A DNA stretch of 64,000 nucleotides from positions 3,596,001 through 3,660,000 of the forward strand of contig CP136508.1 of NCBI GenBank assembly GCA_008011715.2. The letters run 5' to 3'. This DNA is from [Empedobacter] haloabium. GTDB taxonomy: Bacteria; Pseudomonadota; Gammaproteobacteria; Burkholderiales; Burkholderiaceae_D. Below the pieces are notes generated by a model. The model was not told where the DNA came from, searched no databases, and saw nothing but the letters and a program-made list of their open reading frames with translations. A program made the translations under genes and the position numbers. Within the stretch, counting starts at the first letter, position 1; every line of letters starts with the position of its first letter. Shown in pieces: positions 30,130-38,180 of the stretch.

Positions 30130-33100
30130 TCAACCTGCCACAAAATCCCCCCGCACCTGCCGCAACCGCTCAGCCAAATCCGCCTGCATGCCCGGCCCCA
30201 GCGCCTCGGTCGCAATATGCCGCCCCAGCCGCCGATAGCTCTCGAACTGGTCCTCGCCATAGAACTGGTCCCCGGTCGACTCGTGCGGGAAGGCCGGATG
30301 CTCGGCGTGGTACTGGCGCAGCGAGGCGTCGCCCACCGTGGGCGGCAGCGTCGCCTTCAGGTACACCAGCGTGCCCTCCCCTTCGGCGACGCCATCGGCA
30401 TCGCGGTAGACGATGCGGCCCACCACGCAACTGCATTGACTGAGGCGGGTCTTCTCGTCCGGCGCCAGCGCCGTCACGTCGATGTCGATATCGGCGTTGA
30501 AGTCCACCTTGCACAGCCGGATCAGGGTGCCCAGCGCGCCGCAGTGCAACGCCGGATCGCATTCCGCGTCCACCGCCACGATCAGGGCGCAGCGCCGCCG
30601 CACCAGTTCGTAGACGCCCAGGTTGTCGAAATGGCCGCCGTCCGAAATCATCAGGTAGCGCGAGCGCTCGCTGGCGGACGCGAACAGTTCCATCAGCAGG
30701 CAGCCGGTGCTGAGCGCAGGCGAGGTACGCTGGCGCGGGAAGCGCGGGTTGGCGAACCAGCGCCCCAGCCGCACGTTAAAGAGCGTCATCATGAACGCCA
30801 CCGCCGGCGAAGAATGGAAGCCCTGGTTCGGACTGGCCGCCGCGCCGGACACCGAGATCGCCTCGGCCAGGGTCAGCTCGCCCGCCCCCATGTCGTCGCA
30901 GGGCTGGTGCCGGCGGTAGCCGATCTTGTCGAGCGGGGACTCACCATAGTCGCTACCCAGCGCCAGCGGCCCGATCGTGAACGACGCCCCGTGGCGCGTG
31001 TGCAGCGACAGGTCGCCCGAGCCGCCCAGGTTGACCGTGCAGTTGATCAGGTGCAGCGGCAGGGCCGGCGGCGCGTCCGCCCCGGCGCGCGGCTGCAGCG
31101 CGCACAGCGCGATGTCGTCCTTCTCGTCGAACTGGGTGAAATTCTGCGGCTTGCGGGCGCGGTGCGACGCGCCCAGGTAGCAGCGCGACAGCCGGCTGCG
31201 GTAGAACGCATGCAGGCTGAATTCGTTGATATCGACGCGCCAGGCCAGCAGCAGGCCCACGAGCGCCACACCCAGCATGACTGCGCCGATCATCGCTGCC
31301 GACGGCGCCCAGCGCTGCGCCCAGTAAGCGTCCCAGCAGGCCGCGCCGGTGCAGCGGTCGAAGTCGACGGCGATGGCCGCATCCGGTACCGCGGCGTAGG
31401 TCAGCACCACGTACAGCACGGCGGCCACGCCGATCAGCAGGCCGACGATGAACAGCGGCGGCGCGATCTTCGTCAGCGCGTCGAGGGCGATCATCGGCAA
31501 GGTCCTGCGCTTCGAGCGGATCGTGTCGTCGCCGCCGGACGCGGACGAATTGGCCGCCAGCAGGCCCGCCACCGTGGTGCCGACCCAGCCCGCCACCGGC
31601 GCCAGCGCCTGCCAGTGCTCCAGGCTGGCCAGCCACAGCACCAGCATCGGTCCGTACAGCGCCGACAACGTCAGCACGTTCCACACCGTGGCATAGATCC
31701 ACAGCCACGCGGCCAGCCGGCTCCACCATTCGCGCATGCCTTCCAGCGAGGCCTTGCCCACCAGGCCGATCATGAGCGTCACGGCCGACGCGAAGGCGGA
31801 CAGGATCAGCGTCGGCCCCCAGATGAACGCATGCCATGACACCGCATCGGGCCCGAGCCGGGCCCAGTGCATCAGCCACAGGATGCCGCAAAACATCGCG
31901 TGCAGCGCCAGCATGCAGACGGCGGACGACAGCGCGATCAGCACCGCGTTGAACAGCACGCGCGGCACCTTGTGCCGGCCGGTCACGCCGCGCCAGCAGC
32001 GCAGCGAGCAACAGGCCAGCAGCACCAGCGCGGTGAAGGCCAGCGCCAGCTGGAACGGCCAGGCGCTGGGCTGGTGCGCCAGCAGGTAGCCGTAACTGAC
32101 GTCGGCCGGCAGCCTGCGCGCCAGGTGCGCCAGCACGGCCGACAGCTCGACGCTCGTCAGCAGCATCGGCACGACGATCCAGCGCTGCACGGCGACCTGG
32201 CCGAAGTCGGGCCAGTCGCACTCGCTCTGGAACACGTTGCAGCGCGCCAGCGCCGGCAGTGCGCACAGCGCGCCCAGCATCAGGAGCGCCGCGATCGGCA
32301 CGGCCCAGGCGCTGACCGGCGCCGTCTCGAACGGATTGAAGCCGGTCACGCGCCACAGCGCCGCGCAGACCGCCAGCAGCATCGCGCTGACGCCGGCCCA
32401 GCGGCCCCAGTGCGCCGGGTGGAAGCGCCACTCGCGCTGCAGCGGCGACGCCTGGGCGCTGCCGCCCTGGTCGCGCCGCTGGCGCAGCTGGTTGGCGGCC
32501 AGCAGCACGACGGCGCCGACGAACAGGCCAATGGTGCCGCCCCGCACCAGTTGGTACTCGGGCCAGATGGCGAACCAGCGCATCGCCAGCTGCGGCACCA
32601 GGAGGAGCAGGACGATGCCGCAGATGATCGTCAGCTGCACCAGCGCGGCATTGCGCATCCAGGTGGTCAGCATGGTCCAGGTGTCGGCACTGAACAGGCC
32701 GACCTTGGGCGACAGGTAGTTGGAGAACTTGCTCAGGTGGGCGATCGACTGGCGCCACTGGCCGGCCCGCTCCGGCTCCAGCCATCCGCTGCCGTCGCGA
32801 TGGCAATGGGCACGCAGCCAGGCCATGATGTAGCCGCCGCCCGAGACCGAGGACCAGTAATCGAAGCGGCGCAGCAGTCCCAGGTCGCGCAGCGCCTCCA
32901 GCACGCCCAGGCCGAAGGTGGCGCTGCGGATGCCGCCGCCCGAAAACGCCAGCGCGGCCAGCGGCGCGTCATGCGCGACGCCGATGCGGTCGCGCCAGCG
33001 GTCGACCTGTTCCCGTTCCGCGCGCAGCACCTGGTCAGCGTCGAGCCGGCCATTGCCCAGCGCGGCCGGCGGCGCCTGCGGCGCCGGCATGGCGGGTTCG

Positions 33101-33177
33101 GGCGGGAGCGGCTGGAGCGGCTGGAACGGGTGGTTCGGGTCGAACGGTGGCTTCGATGGCTGCGGTACGGCACTCAT
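30130..33177 (-). CDS. Membrane-embedded patatin-like phospholipase family protein
   Basis: Large predicted lipid hydrolase, 1015 residues. The glycine-rich oxyanion motif GGGIRS (residues 80-85) and the nucleophile elbow SSVSGGGY (Ser112) mark the patatin fold. The matching catalytic Asp is D846 in SDGGHFDNLG. Between them lie roughly ten hydrophobic helices (about 180-640; for example LTIICGIVLLLLVPQLAM and IFVGLLIGVAAVLYVVL). The N-terminus is Pro-rich with no signal peptide. The gene is monocistronic. Substrate is unknown; phospholipid acyl hydrolysis is the family default. Confidence 0.82.
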   Translation of the reverse strand: MSAVPQPSKPPFDPNHPFQPLQPLPPEPAMPAPQAPPAALGNGRLDADQVLRAEREQVDRWRDRIGVAHDAPLAALAFSGGGIRSATFGLGVLEALRDLGLLRRFDYWSSVSGGGYIMAWLRAHCHRDGSGWLEPERAGQWRQSIAHLSKFSNYLSPKVGLFSADTWTMLTTWMRNAALVQLTIICGIVLLLLVPQLAMRWFAIWPEYQLVRGGTIGLFVGAVVLLAANQLRQRRDQGGSAQASPLQREWRFHPAHWGRWAGVSAMLLAVCAALWRVTGFNPFETAPVSAWAVPIAALLMLGALCALPALARCNVFQSECDWPDFGQVAVQRWIVVPMLLTSVELSAVLAHLARRLPADVSYGYLLAHQPSAWPFQLALAFTALVLLACCSLRCWRGVTGRHKVPRVLFNAVLIALSSAVCMLALHAMFCGILWLMHWARLGPDAVSWHAFIWGPTLILSAFASAVTLMIGLVGKASLEGMREWWSRLAAWLWIYATVWNVLTLSALYGPMLVLWLASLEHWQALAPVAGWVGTTVAGLLAANSSASGGDDTIRSKRRTLPMIALDALTKIAPPLFIVGLLIGVAAVLYVVLTYAAVPDAAIAVDFDRCTGAACWDAYWAQRWAPSAAMIGAVMLGVALVGLLLAWRVDINEFSLHAFYRSRLSRCYLGASHRARKPQNFTQFDEKDDIALCALQPRAGADAPPALPLHLINCTVNLGGSGDLSLHTRHGASFTIGPLALGSDYGESPLDKIGYRRHQPCDDMGAGELTLAEAISVSGAAASPNQGFHSSPAVAFMMTLFNVRLGRWFANPRFPRQRTSPALSTGCLLMELFASASERSRYLMISDGGHFDNLGVYELVRRRCALIVAVDAECDPALHCGALGTLIRLCKVDFNADIDIDVTALAPDEKTRLSQCSCVVGRIVYRDADGVAEGEGTLVYLKATLPPTVGDASLRQYHAEHPAFPHESTGDQFYGEDQFESYRRLGRHIATEALGPGMQADLAERLRQVRGDFVAG

Positions 33178-33290
33178 GGCGACCTCCCGGGCTATGGCTT
33201 GCCACAGCGTAGCCCTGGTGGCGCCGGGAGATTGTCACGGATTGTCACCGTTTGTCGCGGTGTGGTTTTTCTGCCATCTACGAACAGACG

Positions 33291-33396
33291 AGCTTGGGGT
33301 CTGTCCCTGCACAGGGACTGACCCCGGTTTTCATCGATACCCAAACGGCGCGAAAAAAACCAGGGTCAGTCCCGAAGGGACAGACCCTAAGCCTGA
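33291..33396. repeat. Palindromic GGGGTC repeat pair, copy A
   Basis: Two facing units, each itself palindromic. Unit 1 (33293-33330) reads GGGGTCTGTCCC...GGGACTGACCCC followed by GGTTTT. Unit 2 (33354-33396) is the inverted, slightly diverged version (AAAACCAGGGTCAGTCCC...GGGACAGACCCT). It sits between the patatin-like gene start and the relA stop. The same pair occurs at 42267-42380. Confidence 0.88.
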
Positions 33397-33414
33397 TGCG
33401 CCAGCAGATAGCAG

Positions 33415-35658
33415 TCAGGCCCGTCGGGCTTCGAGCACCCCCGTCACCTCGGAAATGGCCGCCAGCGCCTTCTGCAACTGGGCCGTGGCCCCGATCTCGG
33501 CGGTGAAGGTCATGCGCGCCTGGCCTTTGGCACTCTGCGTATTGACGCCGATGACGTTGATCTTCTCGCGCGAGAAGATCTCGGAGATGTCGCGCAGCAG
33601 GCCCTGGCGGTCGCCCGCCAGCACGAACAGGTCGACCGGATAGACGGTGTCGCCGCGCGTGTTGCCCCATTCGGTGACGATGACGCGCTCCGGCGCCTTG
33701 GCCCGCATCTCGGCGAAATTCTTGCAGGAGAGGCGATGGATCGACACGCCCTTGCCGCGCGTGACGAAGCCGACGATGGGGTCGGGCGGCGCCGGCTTGC
33801 AGCAGCGCGCCAGCTGCGTCATCAGCCCTTCCGTGCCGACCACCAGCACGCCCGACTTGGCGCCCTGCTCGGTCGACGAGGCGCGGCTCTTGTTGAGCAC
33901 CACCGCATCCTCCGGCGGCGGCGCCTCGGCCGGGTCGTGCAGCGCCTGCTCGACGTGGCGCAGGCTGAACTCCTCCTTGCCGACCGAGAGGAACAGGTCG
34001 TCCACCTTGCCGAAGCCCAGCTTCTGCGCCAGCGCTTCCAGGTTGACGGCCGTCTTGCCCTCGCGCTGCAGCGACTTCTCGACCAGCGCGCGGCCGTGCG
34101 ACAGGGTCTCCTGCATGTCGATCGCATGGAACCACGCGCGCACCTTGGCGCGGGTGCGGTTGCTGACGGCGTAGCCGGGGCTGAGCCAGTCGCGCGACGG
34201 CCCGGCCGATCCCGGCGCGCCCTTGGCGGTGATGATCTCGCAGGTCTGACCGCTCTTCAACGGCGTGTTCAAGGGCACCATGATGCCGTCCACCCGCGCG
34301 CCGCGGCAGCGGTGGCCGACGTCGCTGTGCAGGTGATAGGCAAAGTCGATCGGCGTGGCGCCTACCGGCAGCTCCAGCACGCGCGCCTGCGGCGTCAGCA
34401 CGAAAATACGGTCGTCCAGCGCGGCCGACTTGAGCTTTTCCACCCACTCGCGCTGCAGCTCCTCCTGGCCGACGACGGCATCGGCCACATCGGTCTTCCA
34501 GGCCAGCAGCTGGCGCAGCCAGGCGATCTTCTCGTCGTACTTCTGGCCCTGGAAATTGGAGCCGCCCTCCTCCTTGTAGCGCCAGTGCGCCGCCACGCCG
34601 TACTCGGCGAAGCTGTGCATCTCCTGGGTGCGGATCTGCACCTCCAGCGGGCGGCCGTCGTCCGCCGTCACCACCGTGTGCAGCGACTGGTAGCCGTTCG
34701 GCTTCGGGCGCGAGATGTAGTCGTCGAATTCCTTCGGAATCGGCGTCCAGATGTTGTGCACCACGCCCAGCACGGTGTAGCAGGTCTTCACGTCCGCCAC
34801 GATGACGCGGAAGGCGCGCACGTCGTACAGCTCCGTGAAGTCGAGCTCCTTGCCGCGCATCTTGTTCCAGATGCTGTAGATGTGCTTGGGCCGGCCGAAC
34901 ACCTCGGCCTTGATGCCGGCGTTGGCCAGCTCCGTCTGCAGCCGCTCGATCGACTGCTCGACGAAGCTTTCGCGCATCATGCGCTTTTCTTCCAGCATCT
35001 TGGCGATGCGCTTGTAGTTCTCCGGCTCGATGAAGCGGAACGACAGGTCCTCCAGCTCCCACTTGATCTGCCAGATGCCGAGGCGGTTGGCCAGCGGCGC
35101 GTACAGGTCCAGGGTCTCGCGGCCGTAGGCGCGCGTCATCTCGTTGAACAGTTTCGCGTCCGCGAAATAGCGCAGCGTGCTGCAGCAGGAGGCCAGGCGC
35201 ACCAGCACCACGCGCATGTCGGAGGCCATCGCCAGCAGCATCTTGCGCAGCGTCTCCATCTGCGCCACCGCCTGCTGCGCGGCGTTCTTGCCGCGCGCCG
35301 CGGCCGGCGTGGCCTGGGTCAGCTCACGCAGCCGGATCAGCTGGTGCACGCCGGTCACCAGGTCGGACACTTCCTTGCCGAATTTCGGCTCGATGGCGAT
35401 CGCCTGGGCCGGTTCGAGCAGGCACAGCTCGAACATCAGGCCGGCGATGCGGGTGGCCGCGTCGGTACGCAGCAATGCCAGCGTGGTGGCCACGCCGACG
35501 GCGAAATCGAACGCGTTCTGGCCGCTCGTGGCGGTCTTGCCGGCGTAGGCGTCGCTGGCGAAATCGAGCGCCGCCAGCACGCGCACGCCGTCTTCATGGG
35601 ACAAGCCCTGGACCAGCTGATCGGACGTTGCGCTGTTCAGCGCCGCGATGGAAACCAT
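33415..35658 (-). CDS. relA: (p)ppGpp synthetase RelA
   Basis: Ribosome-associated stringent-response synthetase, 747 residues. The N-terminal HD hydrolase domain has lost its HD pair (AGLMFELCLLEP, residues 72-83). The synthetase domain carries the EFDD motif of monofunctional RelA (residues 310-313, KEFDDYISRPKPNGYQSLHT) instead of the RxKD of bifunctional SpoT/Rel. TGS (RVLELPVGATPIDFAYHLHS), a conserved-Cys region (LARCCKPAPPDPIVGFVTRG) and a C-terminal ACT domain follow. It should make ppGpp when uncharged tRNA enters the A site. Confidence 0.96.
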   Translation of the reverse strand: MVSIAALNSATSDQLVQGLSHEDGVRVLAALDFASDAYAGKTATSGQNAFDFAVGVATTLALLRTDAATRIAGLMFELCLLEPAQAIAIEPKFGKEVSDLVTGVHQLIRLRELTQATPAAARGKNAAQQAVAQMETLRKMLLAMASDMRVVLVRLASCCSTLRYFADAKLFNEMTRAYGRETLDLYAPLANRLGIWQIKWELEDLSFRFIEPENYKRIAKMLEEKRMMRESFVEQSIERLQTELANAGIKAEVFGRPKHIYSIWNKMRGKELDFTELYDVRAFRVIVADVKTCYTVLGVVHNIWTPIPKEFDDYISRPKPNGYQSLHTVVTADDGRPLEVQIRTQEMHSFAEYGVAAHWRYKEEGGSNFQGQKYDEKIAWLRQLLAWKTDVADAVVGQEELQREWVEKLKSAALDDRIFVLTPQARVLELPVGATPIDFAYHLHSDVGHRCRGARVDGIMVPLNTPLKSGQTCEIITAKGAPGSAGPSRDWLSPGYAVSNRTRAKVRAWFHAIDMQETLSHGRALVEKSLQREGKTAVNLEALAQKLGFGKVDDLFLSVGKEEFSLRHVEQALHDPAEAPPPEDAVVLNKSRASSTEQGAKSGVLVVGTEGLMTQLARCCKPAPPDPIVGFVTRGKGVSIHRLSCKNFAEMRAKAPERVIVTEWGNTRGDTVYPVDLFVLAGDRQGLLRDISEIFSREKINVIGVNTQSAKGQARMTFTAEIGATAQLQKALAAISEVTGVLEARRA

Positions 35659-35772
35659 AATGCAACCTTAAACCATAACAATGCCGGCGTAATCGTCGGT
35701 GCGACGTCCTTCCCGGGCCCGCGCCCCGCCACCGGCGGCGGGGAATGTGCTATGCCATGCGCGGGCGTGTCG

Positions 35773-36123
35773 TCAGCGCTGGGCGGCGACGACCACGATC
35801 TCGACCAGGCAGGCCGGGTTGGCCAGCTTGGCCTCGACGGTGGCGCGCGGCGGCGTGTGGCCTTGCGCGACCCAGGCGTCCCACTCCTCGTTCATCGCCG
35901 GGAACAGCGCCATGTCGCTGATATAGATCTGGGTGGACAGGATGCAGCTCTTGTCGCTGCCCGCTTCCGCCAGCAGGCGGTCGACGTGGCCCAGCACTTC
36001 GCGCGTCTGGCCCGCGATATCGGCCGTGGTGTCCTCGGCGATCTGGCCGGCCAGGTAGACGGTGTTGTTGTGGATCGCCACTTCGGACAGGCGCTTGCCA
36101 ACGTGCAGTCGTTTGATTTCCAT
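35773..36123 (-). CDS. RidA/YjgF-family protein
   Basis: Small trimeric imine/enamine deaminase family protein, 116 residues (MEIKRLHVGKRLSEVAIHNN). The core GQIAEDTTADIAGQTREVL and the end VEAKLANPACLVEIVVVAAQ match RidA-type proteins. The Arg that in RidA binds the carboxylate is at PPRATVEAK. It starts 17 bases after the alpha/beta hydrolase, on the same strand, and probably shares its transcript. Confidence 0.9.
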   Translation of the reverse strand: MEIKRLHVGKRLSEVAIHNNTVYLAGQIAEDTTADIAGQTREVLGHVDRLLAEAGSDKSCILSTQIYISDMALFPAMNEEWDAWVAQGHTPPRATVEAKLANPACLVEIVVVAAQR

Positions 36124-36140
36124 TCAGTTCTTCTTTCTCT

Positions 36141-37025
36141 CTACTGGTTCAACAAAAATTCGCGGATCACGGCGATCTGCTCGGGCTGGATCAGCATCGG
36201 CGCATGGCCGACGCCGGGGATCTCGACCAGCTGCGCACGCGGCCCGCGCCGCGTCATTTCCTCGGCCGTCGCGTGCGACAGCAGGTCGGACAGCGCGCCG
36301 CGCACCACCAGGGTGGGGCAGCGGATCGCATCGTAGGCAGCCCACAGCCGCTGGCCGTCGGCGGCCACCGATTCGGGCGTGGCGGCGCGGAACGGCAGCG
36401 CCAACCCCATGTCGTAGTGACGCACCCATTCGCCGTTGGCGTCCTGGCGCAGCACGTCGCGCGCCATCTTGTCCCATTGTGCTTCCGTGTGCGGGCCGAA
36501 CGGCTGCGACACCTCGCGCACGAACTGGGCGCCCGCCTCGAAGGTGGGGAAACGCAGGTCCTGGCCGATGTAGTCGCCGATGCGGTGCAGCGCGGCCGGG
36601 TCGAGCACGGGGCCGATATCGTTCAGCACCAGGCGGTCGATCGGGCTGTCCGGCAGCGAGGCCAGGCCCATGCCGATCAGGCCGCCCATCGACGTGCCCA
36701 GCCAGTGCACCTGCTGCCGCTCGCCATTGGCCAGCACGCGCGCCAGCAAGGTGACCATGTCGCTGACGTATTGCGGCACCACGTACAGTTCCGGATTGCG
36801 CAGCCGGCCGGAGCGGCCGCGCCCCACCACGTCCGGGCAGACCACGCGGTAGCGGTCGGACAGGGCGCGCGCCAGGTCGTCGAAATCGTCCGCCACGCGG
36901 GTCACGCCATGCACGCACACCAGCACGTCCGGATTGGCCGGGTCGCCCCATTCCTTGTATGCCATCCGGTGCAGACCGGCCGGCGAGATGCACTGCACAG
37001 ACTTCGTTGTTACCGGGTCGCTCAT
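36141..37025 (-). CDS. Alpha/beta hydrolase
   Basis: Cytoplasmic alpha/beta-hydrolase fold enzyme, 294 residues. It has an oxyanion strand (VLVCVHGVTRVADDFDDLAR), a nucleophile elbow GTSMGG (Ser about residue 112), a cap region, the acid strand (PTLVVRGALSDLLS) and the catalytic His in PGVGHAPML. Substrate cannot be read from sequence. It is divergent from the hydroxybutyrate dehydrogenase at 37158 and co-directional with RidA. Confidence 0.9.
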   Translation of the reverse strand: MSDPVTTKSVQCISPAGLHRMAYKEWGDPANPDVLVCVHGVTRVADDFDDLARALSDRYRVVCPDVVGRGRSGRLRNPELYVVPQYVSDMVTLLARVLANGERQQVHWLGTSMGGLIGMGLASLPDSPIDRLVLNDIGPVLDPAALHRIGDYIGQDLRFPTFEAGAQFVREVSQPFGPHTEAQWDKMARDVLRQDANGEWVRHYDMGLALPFRAATPESVAADGQRLWAAYDAIRCPTLVVRGALSDLLSHATAEEMTRRGPRAQLVEIPGVGHAPMLIQPEQIAVIREFLLNQ

Positions 37026-37157
37026 GCGTCCTCCTCCTGCCGAGTATTGGTTTTTGCGCTACATTTTACCGTGCGCTGCGGATAAAATCCCCGGGAAGTG
37101 TAGCGCAGCGCATCCGGCAGGACCAAACCGGGCATTTTCACTCAGTAAAGGACAACC

Positions 37158-37985
37158 ATGAGCAGCACTGCAAGCAACGCAGTCCCAGGCGCCAACTCCG
37201 GCGCACTGGCCGGCAAGATCGCCCTCGTGACCGGCTCCACCTCCGGCATCGGCCTGGGCATCGCGCACGCGCTGGCGGCCCAGGGCGCGGACATCGTCTT
37301 CAACGGCTTCGGCGAGGCCCAGGCCATTACCACGCTGCAGGAAGAGACGGCACGCCGCTACGGCGTACGCACCGTGCATCACAACGCCGACATGAGCAAG
37401 CCGGCCGAGATCGAGGCCATGATGGCCTTCGCCACCGAGCAGTTCGGCGGCGTGGACATCCTCGTCAACAACGCCGGCATCCAGCATGTGGCCAACGTGG
37501 ACGAGTTCCCCGTCGAGAAATGGGACGCCATCATCGCCATCAACCTGACCTCGGCCTTCCACACCACGCGCCTGGCGCTGCCCGCCATGAAGGCGAAGAA
37601 CTGGGGCCGCATCATCAACCTGGCCTCGGCCCATGGCCTGGTCGGGTCGAGCGGCAAATCGGCCTACGTGGCGGCCAAGCATGGCCTGGTGGGCCTGACC
37701 AAGGTAACGGCGCTGGAGACCGCCACCACCGGCGTCACCGTCAACGCGATCTGCCCCGGCTTCGTGCTGACGCCCCTGGTGCAGAAACAGGTAGACGACC
37801 GCGCCGCCAAGGACGGCCTGTCCAACGAGCAGGCCAAGCACGCGCTGCTGGCCGACAAGCAGCCGTCCGGCGACTTCGTCACGCCCGAGCAGCTGGGCGG
37901 CCTGGCCGTGTTCCTGTGCAGCGACGCCGCCGCCCAGGTGCGTGGCGCCGCCTGGAACGTCGACGGCGGCTGGGTCGCGCAGTAA
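37158..37985 (+). CDS. hbdH: 3-hydroxybutyrate dehydrogenase
   Basis: NAD-dependent short-chain dehydrogenase that oxidises 3-hydroxybutyrate to acetoacetate, as in polyhydroxybutyrate breakdown; 275 residues. TGSTSGIGLGIAHAL binds the cofactor, NNAGIQH and the YVAAK catalytic pair are present, and the segment LTPLVQKQVDDRAAKDGLSN is characteristic of BDH1-type enzymes. The N-terminus carries about 17 extra residues before the fold. Its product feeds the succinyl-CoA:3-ketoacid transferase encoded at 44389-45748, though the two loci are not one operon. Confidence 0.92.
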   Translation: MSSTASNAVPGANSGALAGKIALVTGSTSGIGLGIAHALAAQGADIVFNGFGEAQAITTLQEETARRYGVRTVHHNADMSKPAEIEAMMAFATEQFGGVDILVNNAGIQHVANVDEFPVEKWDAIIAINLTSAFHTTRLALPAMKAKNWGRIINLASAHGLVGSSGKSAYVAAKHGLVGLTKVTALETATTGVTVNAICPGFVLTPLVQKQVDDRAAKDGLSNEQAKHALLADKQPSGDFVTPEQLGGLAVFLCSDAAAQVRGAAWNVDGGWVAQ

Positions 37986-38180
37986 TCACTTGCCGGCGCG
38001 CCGCAAGGCGTGCCTCCCCTGTTGCGCCGCACGGCGCGCCGCTCCCCGCGGCGCCGGACTATCGTGCGGACGCCGCATATCCAAGCACAGTAAACTTCGT
38101 TCCCCCCGCGCCGGCGCGTCCCTATACTTTTGCCAGGGAACGTGCGGGCCGCGCCTACCCCACAAGAACAAGGACAACCG

